A program made the position numbers and the translations under genes. From contig NZ_CP117029.1 of assembly GCF_028551255.1 (NCBI RefSeq), positions 2,604,001 to 2,668,000 on the forward strand: a stretch of DNA of 64,000 bases. Direction: 5' to 3'. Source of the DNA: Vibrio tubiashii. GTDB taxonomy: Bacteria > Pseudomonadota > Gammaproteobacteria > Enterobacterales > Vibrionaceae. This document shows, piece after piece, positions 1 to 10,741 of this stretch (position 1 is its first letter; every line of letters begins with the position of its first letter). The notes under the pieces were generated by a model that made no database searches, was not told the DNA's origin, and was given only the letters and a program-made list of their open reading frames with translations.

Positions 1-675
1 GCGCATACGATAAGGCTCGATGTAAATCAGAGTGGCAACCGAGAGTAGCCCAACCACCATCAAAGCCAGAAACTGAGTGAGTTTAGCGCCGGCAATAAAC
101 AGCATGCCAAACAGAGTCACCAACATTACGACCACTGTACCTAAGTCTGGTTGCAGTAGCAGTAAACTGGCTAAGGTAGCAAAAACAATAATAGGTTTAA
201 TAAAGCCACCGAAAAAGCTCGACCTCACTTCTTCATTTTTACGTACCAGATAACCGGACATAAAGATAAACAGTGATAGTTTGGCCACTTCAGCGGGTTG
301 TAAGTTAAACAAGCCAAGGGGTATCCAACGTGACGCCCCATTTACTGACTTACCCGCCACCAGCACGACGAAGAGCAGAAATATCGATAGCAGCAACAAC
401 CAAGTGCTGTATTGCGCCCACCGCTTAGTCGGCACTTGTAGAATTACCGCAGACGTCGACAATGCCAAAACCAGAAAGATGGCGTGGCGGAACATAAAGT
501 GGAACGGTTGCTCCGTTAGCCGTGAGCTAATTGGGAAAGAAGCAGAAGTCACCATCACTAAGCCTGTTAGCATTAGGCCTAATGAAATCCATACCAATTG
601 ACGGTCATACAAAGCCTCAGGTGAAGCTGAAGTCACCCAACGTTTAATACTGCCAAAGACGTTTTGAATCTGCAT
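1..675 (-). CDS. ftsW: FtsW, SEDS peptidoglycan glycosyltransferase (C-terminus cut by window edge)
   Basis: The first 225 residues are visible; the rest lies left of the window. FtsW is the SEDS-family glycan polymerase of the divisome and pairs with the transpeptidase FtsI encoded in the same cluster. Several hydrophobic membrane segments are visible, together with the SEDS-type stretches [10 protein letters not shown] (residues 112-121), [10 protein letters not shown] (126-135) and QPDLGT (175-180). The ATG at 675 lies 14 bases after the murD stop with only a weak ribosome binding site (GAG), as expected for a translationally coupled operon gene. RodA is the main alternative, but the position directly after murD fits FtsW. 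Confidence 0.95.
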   Translation of the reverse strand, partial: MQIQNVFGSIKRWVTSASPEALYDRQLVWISLGLMLTGLVMVTSASFPISSRLTEQPFHFMFRHAIFLVLALSTSAVILQVPTKRWAQYSTWLLLLSIFLLFVVLVAGKSVNGASRWIPLGLFNLQPAEVAKLSLFIFMSGYLVRKNEEVRSSFFGGFIKPIIVFATLASLLLLQPDLGTVVVMLVTLFGMLFIAGAKLTQFLALMVVGLLSVATLIYIEPYRMR

Positions 676-689
676 ATATCTCGGTGAAT

Positions 690-2012
690 TTAAGCGTAAG
701 CTTTTGCAAGCTCGGTGAAGGCATCTCCGCGAGCCATAAAGTTATTAAACTGATCAAAGCTCGCACAAGCAGGTGATAATAGCACCATATCACCGGATGA
801 AACTTGAGTGGCAACCCATTTGATGATTTCGTGCATGGTATCAAAACGTTTCGCACTACTGTGTAGCGGCATAAACTGTTCGCCATCTTCACCAAAGCAG
901 CACAGCTGTACGTTGAGCGACTTTAAAATCGGGGCAAGTTCAGAGAAATCAGCACCTTTACCGACACCACCAACCAGCAAGTAGAGTTTACCTTCAAGCT
1001 CTAATCCTGCTAACGCTGCCATAGTGCTAGCAACATTGGTCGCCTTAGAATCATTGACCCACTTAACACCTTGATTATCGGCAACAACCTGGCATCTGTG
1101 TGTCAAACCGTTGTAAGACTTAAGTGCAGATAGCCCTTTCGCCACATCGACTCCAGCTTCGGTCAATAGGGCTAATACCACTAAAGCATTGGCGACGTTA
1201 TGTCGACCAACTAAGGAAAGATCACCACTCGCACAAATAGGCTTGCCATCGATGGCTAAATATTCCGTATTGTCTTGATCGAGTAGCGAGAAGCGCGTCG
1301 CTTGGTTAAGACTAAACTCGACTAAATTACTGGCCTGTTCAGGATAGGTTGCTCGGTCATCAGCATTCACAATACAAGCACTAGCATGCTCGAAAATACG
1401 CAGCTTAGCTTGACGGTAATCCTCCATCCCTTGGTAGCGATCCATGTGGTCTTCGGAAAGATTAAGGAAAGCCGCCGCTTTCGGAGCGAGAGATGAGGTG
1501 GTTTCAAGTTGGAAGCTCGAAAGCTCCAATACATAAAGGTCAGCGTCTTGCCTTAGCAAATCTAAAGCAGGCACACCAATATTGCCGCCAACTCCAACCT
1601 TTAAACCTGTCGCTTGAGCCACTTGACCTGTCCAATCAGTCACGGTGCTTTTACCGTTTGATCCAGTAATCGCAATCACTGGCTTGTTGACTTGCCAAGC
1701 AAACAGTTCGATATCACCAACAACTGGAATCTTGGCATTAATGACTTGCTCAATCTCAGGTAGCGCAAGCGCTATACCTGGATTAGTCACTACCAAATCC
1801 GCCGCCATCAACCACGCTTGATTCCAGCCCCCTGAGTGCAGTTCAACACCATCAGGTAGAGCGTCACTGCCCGGAGGATTATCTCGGGTGTCGATAACGC
1901 GAATATCAAGTGTTTTAGGTAATTCTTGCAAGTGTTTAACGACAGAGAGCCCGGTAATACCGAGCCCTACAACCACCACTTTATCAATACCTTGCCAGCG
2001 GTCAATGGTCAT
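690..2012 (-). CDS. murD: UDP-N-acetylmuramoylalanine--D-glutamate ligase
   Basis: Cytoplasmic Mur ligase that adds D-Glu to UDP-MurNAc-L-Ala in peptidoglycan precursor synthesis. The 440 residues match the family length. The N-terminal Rossmann-like start carries [10 protein letters not shown] (residues 12-21), followed by the ATP-binding P-loop GSNGKST (117-123) and a C-terminal Mur ligase domain. The gene lies 14 bases after mraY and 14 before ftsW, the usual dcw-cluster order. The ATG at 2012 starts directly before the Rossmann strand, so a later start is unlikely. Confidence 0.97.
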   Translation of the reverse strand: MTIDRWQGIDKVVVVGLGITGLSVVKHLQELPKTLDIRVIDTRDNPPGSDALPDGVELHSGGWNQAWLMAADLVVTNPGIALALPEIEQVINAKIPVVGDIELFAWQVNKPVIAITGSNGKSTVTDWTGQVAQATGLKVGVGGNIGVPALDLLRQDADLYVLELSSFQLETTSSLAPKAAAFLNLSEDHMDRYQGMEDYRQAKLRIFEHASACIVNADDRATYPEQASNLVEFSLNQATRFSLLDQDNTEYLAIDGKPICASGDLSLVGRHNVANALVVLALLTEAGVDVAKGLSALKSYNGLTHRCQVVADNQGVKWVNDSKATNVASTMAALAGLELEGKLYLLVGGVGKGADFSELAPILKSLNVQLCCFGEDGEQFMPLHSSAKRFDTMHEIIKWVATQVSSGDMVLLSPACASFDQFNNFMARGDAFTELAKAYA

Positions 2013-2026
2013 TGTGTATGATTTCC

Positions 2027-3109
2027 TTATCGAACTTTAAGAGTCGCTAGACCAATAAGAACGAGAACAATAGAGATGATCCAAAAACGTACAATCACTC
2101 GTGGTTCCGGCCAGCCTTTTAGCTCATAGTGGTGATGGATCGGCGCCATACGGAAGATACGTTGACCACGTAGTTTGTATGAACCAACCTGAAGAATCAC
2201 AGACAGAGTTTCCATAACAAAAACACCGCCCATAATAACCAAGACAAACTCTTGACGAACCAGTACCGCAATAGTGCCTAGTGCACCGCCTAAGGCTAGT
2301 GAACCCACATCGCCCATAAACACTTGAGCTGGGTAGGTGTTAAACCATAAGAACCCTAATCCGGCGCCAACAATTGCGGTACAAACGACCACCAATTCAG
2401 AGGCTTGCGGAATGTGTGGAATATGCAGGTAGTTAGCAAAGTTCACGTTACCTGTCGCCCACGCAATAGCGGCGAAACCTGCGGAAACCAGTACAGTCGG
2501 CATAATCGCCAGCCCGTCGAGACCATCGGTTAAGTTTACTGCGTTACTGGTACCCACGATAACAAAATAGGTAAGAACGATGTACATCAGCCCAAGTTGA
2601 GGCATCACTTCTTTAAAGAAAGGCACCACTAACTGTGTCGCGGCGGTATCTTTACCGTGAGCGTATAGAGCAAAGGCTACCACTAGCGCAATCGCCGATT
2701 GCCAAAAATACTTCCAACGGGCAATCAATCCATCGGTATTCTTGCGCACCACTTTGCGATAATCATCGACAAAACCAATCGCCCCATAGCCAAGCAGTAC
2801 CGCAAGCACAGCCCAAACATAAGGGTTCGACAAATCAGCCCAAAGTAGTACCGTCGTCACGATGGCAGTCAAAATCATGATACCGCCCATAGTCGGTGTA
2901 CCACGTTTGCTGAAGTGAGACTCTGGCCCTTCGTTACGCACAACCTGACCAATTTGCAGCAGTTGCAAACGCCTGATCATAATCGGGCCCATCCAGAGTG
3001 AAATGCCTAGTGCAGTTAACACACTGACAATCGCACGGAACGACAGGTATTCGAATAATCGGAAGAATGAAAAATATGGCTGTAGCAGCTCAGCAAGCCA
3101 AATAATCAT
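2027..3109 (-). CDS. mraY: Phospho-N-acetylmuramoyl-pentapeptide transferase
   Basis: Integral membrane enzyme that transfers phospho-MurNAc-pentapeptide to undecaprenyl phosphate, giving lipid I. The 360 residues form a polytopic protein with about ten hydrophobic segments. Family signatures are the Asp pair in FVDDYRKV (D115, D116), NLTDGLDGL (192-200) and the histidine-rich HHHYELKGW near the C-terminus. The start codon overlaps the murF stop in an ATGA arrangement, so the two are translationally coupled. Confidence 0.97.
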   Translation of the reverse strand: MIIWLAELLQPYFSFFRLFEYLSFRAIVSVLTALGISLWMGPIMIRRLQLLQIGQVVRNEGPESHFSKRGTPTMGGIMILTAIVTTVLLWADLSNPYVWAVLAVLLGYGAIGFVDDYRKVVRKNTDGLIARWKYFWQSAIALVVAFALYAHGKDTAATQLVVPFFKEVMPQLGLMYIVLTYFVIVGTSNAVNLTDGLDGLAIMPTVLVSAGFAAIAWATGNVNFANYLHIPHIPQASELVVVCTAIVGAGLGFLWFNTYPAQVFMGDVGSLALGGALGTIAVLVRQEFVLVIMGGVFVMETLSVILQVGSYKLRGQRIFRMAPIHHHYELKGWPEPRVIVRFWIISIVLVLIGLATLKVR

Positions 3110-4464
3110 GTATACATCTCCTTGACAGCAGTAGCAATTTTGCTCATTCCTGCACTATTAGCCCCTTTGACTAACAGTGTTTGAGCTTGTTGACTCTGTT
3201 CAATCTGCTGTTTTATATAATCAATCATGCTTTGGTGATCTTCAAAATGAATCCCACCACACTCTTCACTGATCGCTTTTGCGTCAGCGCCATAAGTAAG
3301 CACGTGTTCAAATTTGAATGGGGCAGCATGTTCCCCGACTTGACGATGAAGTGCAAGACTTTCATCACCTAACTCGGCCATATTACCCAAAATTAACCAA
3401 CGTTCTCCGCTAAAGCCTGAAAGGAGGTCCGCAGCCGCTTTCATAGCAGGTACGCTGGCATTGTAGCTATCGTCGATAAGCTTGACCGTCTCACTTAACT
3501 CAACTAACTCGACACGGCCTTTGACTTTGCCAAGTTGAGCCAATCCGCTTTTAACCATCTCAAGTGATGCACCTAACTCTAACGCGAGTGCGGTTGCAGA
3601 TAGCGCATTGGATACATTGTGCTGACCAATGATGCCCAGCTTAACTTCAACACTGCCAATCGGGGCCACAAGCGTAAACTTCGCTTCACCCATTTCATTG
3701 AGTAAGATGTTGCTGGCAAAGTAGTCCGCAGAAGCGTCATTAACCGAGAAAGTCTTAATGGTTTTGTCTGCTAATACAGCTTGCCAATAGTCACCACCGT
3801 GACTATCAAGGTTAACAATCGCAACAGAACCCGCTTTTAAACCTTGGTAGATTTCACCTTTAGCTTGCTTTACCCCATCCATCGAGCCAAAGCCCTCAAG
3901 GTGAGCAGCGGCAACATTATTAACCAGTGCGACATCAGGCTGAACCAGTTGGGTGGTGTAGGCAATTTCACCAATATGATTTGCCCCCATCTCAATCACA
4001 GCAAAATCATCTTCTGGCGTTGAGCGTAGCAAGGTCAGCGGAACACCAATATCGTTATTGAAGTTTCCAGCCGTGAATAACACGCGGCCTTTCTGCTCCA
4101 TAATACTGGCAACCATCTCTTTTACTGTGGTCTTGCCGCAGCTCCCTGTAATCGCAACGGTAGGTGTTGAGCAAGTGTGGTGCACCAAAGAACCAAGCTG
4201 ACCAAGAGCAAGCTTAGTATCTTTAACTAACAGTTGAGGGACATCAGCTTCAACAACGCGACTCACCAATAGAGCTCCCGCACCTGATTCCACTGCCTGA
4301 TCAGCAAAATCGTGTGCATCAAATCGCTCGCCAACTAACGCAATAAACAATGCGCCAGTTTCGATGGCGCGTGTATCGGTTGATACTGAATTTATCACTA
4401 AATCATTACCGATCAGTTCAGCGCCTAGCGATTCAGCAATCTGGCTTAACATTAAAGAAATCAT
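3106..4464 (-). CDS. murF: UDP-N-acetylmuramoyl-tripeptide--D-alanyl-D-alanine ligase
   Basis: Adds D-Ala-D-Ala to the UDP-MurNAc-tripeptide, the last cytoplasmic step of the muropeptide precursor. 452 residues, the usual family length. The Mur ligase N-terminal domain is followed by the ATP loop GSCGKTT (107-113) and the central and C-terminal Mur domains, with DDSYNA in the latter half. The start overlaps the murE stop by four bases (ATGA) and the stop overlaps the mraY start in the same way. An internal Met five codons in (MLSQIAESL) could also serve; the first ATG is kept because of the coupling. Confidence 0.96.
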   Translation of the reverse strand: MISLMLSQIAESLGAELIGNDLVINSVSTDTRAIETGALFIALVGERFDAHDFADQAVESGAGALLVSRVVEADVPQLLVKDTKLALGQLGSLVHHTCSTPTVAITGSCGKTTVKEMVASIMEQKGRVLFTAGNFNNDIGVPLTLLRSTPEDDFAVIEMGANHIGEIAYTTQLVQPDVALVNNVAAAHLEGFGSMDGVKQAKGEIYQGLKAGSVAIVNLDSHGGDYWQAVLADKTIKTFSVNDASADYFASNILLNEMGEAKFTLVAPIGSVEVKLGIIGQHNVSNALSATALALELGASLEMVKSGLAQLGKVKGRVELVELSETVKLIDDSYNASVPAMKAAADLLSGFSGERWLILGNMAELGDESLALHRQVGEHAAPFKFEHVLTYGADAKAISEECGGIHFEDHQSMIDYIKQQIEQSQQAQTLLVKGANSAGMSKIATAVKEMYT

Positions 4465-5945
4465 GCATTGTTCTCCAACAGTTGCTGTGCTGATTCACGA
4501 TCCGAGTAGTGAACCGTTTCGTTAGCCATTACTTGATAATCTTCATGACCCTTACCCGCAAGTAAAATGATGTCGTCAGACAGACTATTCTCTAAAGCGT
4601 GTTTCAGCGCATCAAACCGGCTGTGCTGTACGATTGCGCTGTCAGGATTAGTCATGCCTGCGAGCATATCTTGGACAATCTTTTGCGGTGATTCACTGCG
4701 AGGGTTGTCATCGGTAAGAATGACATGATCCGCCAAGCGCTCACCAATTTCCGCCATCATCGGGCGCTTACCGGTATCGCGATCACCGCCACAACCAAAG
4801 ATAGCCCAAAGCTTACCTTGGCAGTGAACTCGAAGTGCTTGCAGGGCTTTTTCTAGTGCATCTGGTGTGTGAGCGTAATCGACCACAACCTTAGCTTTTT
4901 CCTTGGCCGCAAACAGCTCCATACGACCAATTACAGGCTTTAGCGAACTTGCCGTTGCAATCAGCTCTTGCTTATCAATACCAAGACAAAGCAAAGTCAC
5001 CATAGCGAGTAAGACATTATTGGCATTGAATTCCCCAATAAGAGGAACGCTAATCGTACCCGGGCCAAATGCGCCGGCAAAATCGAGGGTAATACCCGAT
5101 TCAGAGTAACTCACCTGCTCCGCCCACACTGCACGTGAGTGCTCACTCGGCTTAAGGGTAACCGCAATCGCATTATCTAGGCGATTGAACCACTCCGCCC
5201 CAACCGCATCATCAATATTGAGCACCGCTTGCTTGCAGATATGTTGGCTAAATAGCGAGAACTTGGCTTCTGCGTACTCTTCCATCGTACCGTGATAATC
5301 TAAGTGATCACGGCTTAAGTTAGAAAAAGCACCAACCTCAAATTCCACGGCTCTAACACGCCCTTGAACCAAACCATGAGAAGAAACTTCTAAAGCGGTA
5401 TAGTCAGCGCCTTGTTGCTCCAACGAATGTAAGGTTTGAAGAATCTCAATCGCGCTGCCCGTGGTGTTTTTCGCCACTTGAAGATCAGCAAGAAAACCGT
5501 TGCCTGTGGTACCCATCACCGCCGCTTTTTTCGCGACAAGATCAAGCCACTGAGCAATTAACTGTGTAATGGTGGTTTTACCATTTGTGCCCGTGACACC
5601 AATAAGCTTGTTGTGAGTTAATGGGTATAGACGCTTGGCAAGCGCAGATAAATGCTGCCCTAAGTTGCCAAGATAGATCACTGGAACATCTTCTTGCAGT
5701 TCAACCTGACCATGTGGGTGAGACTCACACGCCTCAGCAATAACCGCATTTGCGCCTTGTTCGATAGCGACAGGAATAAAACGTCGCCCATCGACTGTAT
5801 GCCCTTTTACCGCCACAAAGATTGAACCCTGGGAAACGTTTCGGCTATCAAGTTCTAGGCTTTGAACAATCACACTTGCGCTTGAGTGGTCATAGATATC
5901 CAACCACGGAGAAAGTAACACGGCTAAGGTCAGTTCCTTCGACAT
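4461..5945 (-). CDS. murE: UDP-N-acetylmuramoyl-L-alanyl-D-glutamate--2,6-diaminopimelate ligase
   Basis: Adds meso-diaminopimelate to the muropeptide precursor. 494 residues. The ATP loop GTNGKTT lies at residues 119-125. The motif DNPR (413-416) is the signature of meso-DAP-specific, as opposed to lysine-adding, MurE enzymes, so the substrate call is firm and agrees with a Gram-negative wall. The gene follows ftsI by 11 bases and overlaps murF. Confidence 0.97.
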   Translation of the reverse strand: MSKELTLAVLLSPWLDIYDHSSASVIVQSLELDSRNVSQGSIFVAVKGHTVDGRRFIPVAIEQGANAVIAEACESHPHGQVELQEDVPVIYLGNLGQHLSALAKRLYPLTHNKLIGVTGTNGKTTITQLIAQWLDLVAKKAAVMGTTGNGFLADLQVAKNTTGSAIEILQTLHSLEQQGADYTALEVSSHGLVQGRVRAVEFEVGAFSNLSRDHLDYHGTMEEYAEAKFSLFSQHICKQAVLNIDDAVGAEWFNRLDNAIAVTLKPSEHSRAVWAEQVSYSESGITLDFAGAFGPGTISVPLIGEFNANNVLLAMVTLLCLGIDKQELIATASSLKPVIGRMELFAAKEKAKVVVDYAHTPDALEKALQALRVHCQGKLWAIFGCGGDRDTGKRPMMAEIGERLADHVILTDDNPRSESPQKIVQDMLAGMTNPDSAIVQHSRFDALKHALENSLSDDIILLAGKGHEDYQVMANETVHYSDRESAQQLLENNA

Positions 5946-5956
5946 AGTAAACTCAC

Positions 5957-7681
5957 TTAATCTTGTTTAAATCTGTTCTCATCAGGGGCTACGTTGAGAA
6001 TTTGCAACGTGCCCTTCAAAATTTCAGCAAAGACAGGTCCTGCCACTGAACCACCATAGTAGTTATCACCTTGTGGCTCATTGACTACCACCACTAGCGC
6101 GACCCTTGGGTCGCTCGCCGGAGCAACACCTGCGGTATAGGCGAAGTACTCGTCACCATAGCCACCAGCAATCGCTTTACGCGATGTACCCGTTTTCGCC
6201 GCAACTCGGTAGCCCGGTACTGCAGCCTTAGTCGCAGTACCACCCGGTTGCGTTACTGTCTCAAGCATGTTGAGCACTTTTTGCGCGTTGTCGTGGTCAA
6301 TAACCTGCTTAGATAAATCTTGCTGATTGTTTTCGATGATATGAATCGGCTGATACTCACCAAGGTTACCTAGTGTCGCGTAGGCGTGAGCAAGCTGAAG
6401 AGGAGTAATGGTCAATCCGTAGCCGAACGACAGTGTGGCTATTTCAAACTTCGACCAACGGCGACGGTTAGGGAAAATACCCTGTGTTTCACCGACGAGG
6501 TTCAGACCGGAAACTTCACCAAAGCCGACAGAGCTATACATACCTAGCAAAGCTTCAAGCGGCATATCGAGGGCAAGTTTCGCCACCCCAATGTTACTCG
6601 ACTTCTTCAAAATGGTTGTTAGATCAGCTTTGCCAACTTTGGACGTGTCACGTACGCGGCTTCCGCCAATTTGCATAATGCCGTTGCCAGTATCAATCAC
6701 CGTCGCATCATCAGCAACACCATTTTCTAACGCAGCTAAAACAACAAAAGGTTTCACCGTTGAACCCGGCTCAAATGCATCGGTAATCACTCGGTTACGC
6801 ATTTTTGCTGATTGAAGATCTGAGCGGTTGTTGGGGTTGTATGAAGGAGCATTGACCATCGCGAGCACTGCGCCTGTTTTTACATCCAGAATTACCGCAG
6901 AGCCTGACGTCGCTCGATAGTCCGCCACCGCTTGCTTTATCGCGCGGTAAGCAATCGCCTGAATACGCTGGTCAATGGTCAGCTCTAATGGTTTGCCTTC
7001 TTCACGCTCTTCAAGAGAGATGTTTTCCACCACGCGACCATAGCGATCTTTACGTATAATTCGTTTACCCGCTTCGCCCGTGAGCCACTTATCGTAACTG
7101 CGCTCAACACCTTCAAGGCCGTGGCCATCAATTCCTGTCACCCCAACTAAGTGAGCACTAACTTCACCGGCTGGATAGTAACGTCTCGATTCAGCTTTAA
7201 GACCAACGCCAGATAGCTTTAACTCGCGAATATAGTGCGCCATAGCAGGGCTTACTTGACGCTGTAGATAGATAAATCGCTTGCTCTTGTTGCGGTTTAT
7301 TTTATCGATTAGGCCTTGGCGCTTAAGACCAAGAACATCAGCAAGAGCATGCCAACGGTCGACGTCGACTAGCCCACCCGCTTTAAAGATAGCAACCGGG
7401 TCAGCCCAAACCGCTTCGACCGGAACACTGACTGCTAGAGGCTCGCCATTACGATCAGAAATAATGCCGCGCGCAGAGTGAAGCGTCTTTGCTCGGATTG
7501 AGCGCAGATCACCCTGCTTGATTAAGTTGTCTGGTTCAACGATTTGGATGTAAGCAATACGGCCAGCAAGAGCCGCAAAAGCACAGAAAACAAAAAACAG
7601 CACCAAGTAGAAGCGCCAGCGGATTAATGTCGCTGGCGGCTGCTCGGTTTTAGGCTCGACAGGTTTGACTTTTTTGCTCAT
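5957..7681 (-). CDS. ftsI: Septal peptidoglycan transpeptidase FtsI (PBP3)
   Basis: Class B penicillin-binding protein that cross-links septal peptidoglycan together with FtsW. 574 residues. There is a short cytoplasmic tail, one membrane anchor (about residues 22-45), a PBP dimer or pedestal domain, and a transpeptidase domain with all three active-site motifs: STVK with the nucleophile Ser307, SSN (361-363) and KTG (496-498). The start overlaps the ftsL stop by four bases. I see no disruption of the catalytic motifs. Confidence 0.97.
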   Translation of the reverse strand: MSKKVKPVEPKTEQPPATLIRWRFYLVLFFVFCAFAALAGRIAYIQIVEPDNLIKQGDLRSIRAKTLHSARGIISDRNGEPLAVSVPVEAVWADPVAIFKAGGLVDVDRWHALADVLGLKRQGLIDKINRNKSKRFIYLQRQVSPAMAHYIRELKLSGVGLKAESRRYYPAGEVSAHLVGVTGIDGHGLEGVERSYDKWLTGEAGKRIIRKDRYGRVVENISLEEREEGKPLELTIDQRIQAIAYRAIKQAVADYRATSGSAVILDVKTGAVLAMVNAPSYNPNNRSDLQSAKMRNRVITDAFEPGSTVKPFVVLAALENGVADDATVIDTGNGIMQIGGSRVRDTSKVGKADLTTILKKSSNIGVAKLALDMPLEALLGMYSSVGFGEVSGLNLVGETQGIFPNRRRWSKFEIATLSFGYGLTITPLQLAHAYATLGNLGEYQPIHIIENNQQDLSKQVIDHDNAQKVLNMLETVTQPGGTATKAAVPGYRVAAKTGTSRKAIAGGYGDEYFAYTAGVAPASDPRVALVVVVNEPQGDNYYGGSVAGPVFAEILKGTLQILNVAPDENRFKQD

Positions 7682-7995
7682 GGAAGGTTGATGATGACTT
7701 CTTTGTCTGAATCTGGGCGCTTCATTTCTAGCTCTGTCTTAGCAACAGCTTGTACGCGGCTATGCTCCGCTAAAGCTGTTTCTTCGATAAGCAAGTTACG
7801 CCATTCATTGTCCAATCTTTCACGCTCAACCAGTGCCTGATCTTTTTCGGTTATTGCCTGACGAGTGTGGTGGGTAGTAAAAACCACTCCCATCGCGCTA
7901 CTAAAGATCAGCACCAAAAGAATCAGTGGCACTCGACCTACACTCAAAAGGTCGAGTGCTATCAGTTTAGCGAGATTAGGAGCAGGCTTACTCAT
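7678..7995 (-). CDS. ftsL: Cell division protein FtsL
   Basis: Small bitopic divisome protein (105 residues) that forms the FtsQLB complex and activates FtsWI. A cytoplasmic N-terminus of about 18 residues is followed by one membrane segment (about 20-40) and a periplasmic coiled-coil rich in Glu and Leu. Sequence conservation in this family is weak. The identification rests on length, single-span topology and position between rsmH (3 bases upstream) and ftsI (overlapping). Confidence 0.92.
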   Translation of the reverse strand: MSKPAPNLAKLIALDLLSVGRVPLILLVLIFSSAMGVVFTTHHTRQAITEKDQALVERERLDNEWRNLLIEETALAEHSRVQAVAKTELEMKRPDSDKEVIINLP

Positions 7996-7998
7996 GGG

Positions 7999-8949
7999 TT
8001 ATAGTTTTTCGGCTAAGCGAAGTACAGAGCTACGTGAGCGAGCATTCACTTCTACTTCTTGTTTAGAAGGCTTGATCGCTTTACCAACAGGTTTCAAGTT
8101 GGCGCTGCCTAACGCTTTAATTTGATCTTCCGTCATAGGAATGCCATGAGGTACTTCTGGCCCTTTACTCTCTTTGCGAATAAAGCGCTTAACCATACGA
8201 TCTTCTAGCGAGTGGAAGCTGATCACAGATAGGCGACCTTGAGGAGCCAAGATGCTTGCAGCCCCTTTTAGCGCCGTATCAATCTCTTCTAACTCACTAT
8301 TGATGTAGATTCGGAATGCTTGGAACGCGCGAGTCGCTGGGTGCTTTTTCTCTTTAAAGCTCTTTGGCGCCGCTTCAGAGATTAATTTAGCCAGTTGACC
8401 AGTGCGAGTTAGCGGTTTGTTCTCTTCGTTTTCACGGTAAGCCACAATCGCTTTCGCAATACGGCGAGCATGTTTATCTTCACCAAACTCACGAATCACC
8501 CAAGTAATATCATCAAGGTCAGCTTCCAATAGCCATTGAGACACAGGAATGCCTGAGGTCGGGTCCATACGCATATCGAGCGGGCCGTCTTTCATAAAGC
8601 TAAAACCGCGCTCTGCATCATCTAACTGAGGTGATGACACACCAAGATCAAGCAATACGCCGTCAACTTTACCCACCAAATCGTACTCAGCGGCATATTC
8701 AGCCATACCCGAAAACGGGCCATGAATAATGGTAAAACGTGGGTCGTCAATTTTGTTCGCTTCAGCGATGGCTTGTGGATCGCGATCAATACTGTAAAGG
8801 CGACCGTTTTCACCGAGCTTAGAGAGAATTGTACGGCTGTGACCACCGCGACCGAATGTACCGTCAATGTAAATGCCGTCTGGTTTTATCGCTAAACCAT
8901 CGATCGATTCATGAAGGAGTACAGATATGTGTTTGAATGCTTCGGTCAT
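7999..8949 (-). CDS. rsmH: 16S rRNA (cytosine-1402-N4)-methyltransferase RsmH
   Basis: Methylates N4 of C1402 in the ribosomal P site of 16S rRNA using S-adenosylmethionine. 316 residues from the ATG at 8949. The product opens with [12 protein letters not shown], the conserved N-terminus of the family, and the SAM-binding loop [10 protein letters not shown] follows at about residue 31. An in-frame ATG eight codons upstream (8973) is less likely because the added residues are not conserved. It is the first gene of the dcw cluster here. No mraZ precedes it: the next element upstream is rnpB and its terminator. Confidence 0.95.
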   Translation of the reverse strand: MTEAFKHISVLLHESIDGLAIKPDGIYIDGTFGRGGHSRTILSKLGENGRLYSIDRDPQAIAEANKIDDPRFTIIHGPFSGMAEYAAEYDLVGKVDGVLLDLGVSSPQLDDAERGFSFMKDGPLDMRMDPTSGIPVSQWLLEADLDDITWVIREFGEDKHARRIAKAIVAYRENEENKPLTRTGQLAKLISEAAPKSFKEKKHPATRAFQAFRIYINSELEEIDTALKGAASILAPQGRLSVISFHSLEDRMVKRFIRKESKGPEVPHGIPMTEDQIKALGSANLKPVGKAIKPSKQEVEVNARSRSSVLRLAEKL

Positions 8950-9092
8950 AGTTATCTCATGTGGCTGACGCATTGACGAATTCAGATTCTCCAGTGTACT
9001 GATTTAATGGCTTATCGCCACCACTAGCGAGTGAGAACACGTGATTTTGCGCTAAGTTTAATAGTTCGAAAATAAATTTGGTCAATAAAAAG

Positions 9093-9126
9093 CAAAAAAC
9101 CCATCATAACAAAGTTACGATGGGTC
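9093..9126 (-). terminator. Intrinsic terminator of rnpB
   Basis: On the minus strand an 8-base stem (GACCCATC with GATGGGTT, one G-U pair) closes around a short loop and runs into TTTTTTGC. It lies just 3' of the RNase P RNA and so ends rnpB transcription before rsmH. Confidence 0.85.
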
Positions 9127-9132
9127 TCGAAT

Positions 9133-9564
<432 letters not shown>

Positions 9565-9571
9565 AGGGCGG

Positions 9572-9600
9572 ATTGTATAGAGTTCAGAGAGCAGTGTCTA
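9572..9600 (-). promoter_or_regulatory. Sigma-70 promoter of rnpB
   Basis: Minus strand: -35 TAGACA (9595-9600), a 17-base spacer, then -10 TACAAT (9572-9577). A GC-rich discriminator (CCGCCC) leads into the RNA start at about 9564. The spacing and discriminator are typical of stable RNA promoters. Confidence 0.7.
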
Positions 9601-9671
9601 GCGAGATCACAGATTTGCTGACATGAGGGTGTTAACTGAGTAAAAAGCGTGCAGTTAATTGTCAATAATTG

Positions 9672-9762
9672 GTCATTCCATAGAGCGACGAAGGAGTGAG
9701 TAGGGAATCTCCAACCAAAATAGAGATCCCCAACTCGTTCGTGCCTCACTCTTGAGGATGAC
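9672..9762. repeat. Palindromic intergenic repeat (REP/MITE-like), imperfect inverted repeat
   Basis: A 91-base element whose two halves are imperfect inverted copies. The left arm begins GTCATTCCATAGAGCGACGA and contains GGGAATCTCC. The complement of the right arm reads GTCATCCTCAAGAGTGAGGC and then GGGGATCTC. It would fold into one long stem and codes for nothing. I believe related dispersed palindromes are common between Vibrio genes, but no database was searched. The rest of 9566-9814 holds only the rnpB promoter and a further half copy. Confidence 0.7.
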
Positions 9763-9796
9763 GATATGAAGTGACAACTAGTTATCAAACTCGATT

Positions 9797-9835
9797 GTCA
9801 TTTCCTGGAGCGACTTAGTCTAGATTCTCCAACCC
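9797..9835. repeat. Partial copy of the palindromic repeat, overlapping the rsmI 3' end
   Basis: Reads GTCATTTCCTGGAGCGAC and then ATTCTCCAACC, matching the left arm of the neighbouring element at both ends with a shorter middle. It covers the rsmI stop codon and the last few sense codons. Confidence 0.55.
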
Positions 9836-10678
9836 CCACTTATACAGGGCGTTCTTTTTCAGGTTGTAGATTTCTGCTGCCATAGCTGCCGCTTTCTTTA
9901 ATGGCAACTCTTTGGTCAAAATGGTCACCGTGCGCTTAACTTCTTCAGGGATAGAATCATCTTCTGCTGCTCGGTAGCCATGGATCAGTAGTGCCATCTC
10001 GCCACGTTGCTGGTTAGAGTCCGATTTGACCCATTCAACCAGTTCACCTAGCGGCATACCTTGGATGGTTTCGAAGGTTTTGGTTAGCTCCCGAGCCAAT
10101 ACCACTTCTCTGTCTGGGCCCAAGATTTCAAGCATGTCATCAAGCGAGTCTAAGATACGGTGCGGAGACTCATAGAAGACACAAGTACGCTCAACCTTGG
10201 CTATTTCAAGGAATTTATCCTTACGACCTTTGCTTTTAGCCGGTAAGAAACCTTCAAAGCTAAAGCGGTCAGAAGGTAGACCTGAAGCACTTAGTGCGGT
10301 GATGACCGCGCAAGCGCCAGGTAACGGAACAACTTTGACTCCCGCCTGACGACATTGAGTCACAAGATGGTAACCTGGATCACTAATTAATGGTGTACCT
10401 GCATCAGAAACTAATGCGATCGAGTGCCCAGCTAACAATTTATCGACTAACACTTGCGCTTTTTGCTGTTCATTATGATCATGAAGGGCAAAAGTTTTAG
10501 TTTGAATACTGAAGTGAGACAATAGTTTACCAGTATGACGAGTATCTTCAGCAGCAACGAGGTCTACATTGGATAAAACTTCAATCGCTCGTTGAGTTAT
10601 ATCGCCTAAATTACCAATCGGCGTAGGCACGATATAGAGAGTTGGAACCTCAGTTGGTAAGGTTTTGTTATCTGTCAT
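9815..10678 (-). CDS. rsmI: 16S rRNA (cytidine-1402-2'-O)-methyltransferase RsmI
   Basis: Methylates the 2'-OH of C1402 in 16S rRNA, the same nucleotide whose base is modified by RsmH encoded nearby. 287 residues of the tetrapyrrole methylase (SAM-dependent) fold. The signature stretches are [13 protein letters not shown] near the N-terminus, [12 protein letters not shown], and [13 protein letters not shown]. The conserved core ends at KKNALYKW. The last four or five residues are encoded inside a half copy of a palindromic repeat (9797-9835) and may be a lineage-specific tail. It is divergent from lpoA with about 60 bases between the start codons. Confidence 0.95.
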   Translation of the reverse strand: MTDNKTLPTEVPTLYIVPTPIGNLGDITQRAIEVLSNVDLVAAEDTRHTGKLLSHFSIQTKTFALHDHNEQQKAQVLVDKLLAGHSIALVSDAGTPLISDPGYHLVTQCRQAGVKVVPLPGACAVITALSASGLPSDRFSFEGFLPAKSKGRKDKFLEIAKVERTCVFYESPHRILDSLDDMLEILGPDREVVLARELTKTFETIQGMPLGELVEWVKSDSNQQRGEMALLIHGYRAAEDDSIPEEVKRTVTILTKELPLKKAAAMAAEIYNLKKNALYKWGLENLD

Positions 10679-10741
10679 TTGTTTACCATCACTTCAACGA
10701 TTAATATAGACACAATCTTATACGGAATTAATAAAGAACTC

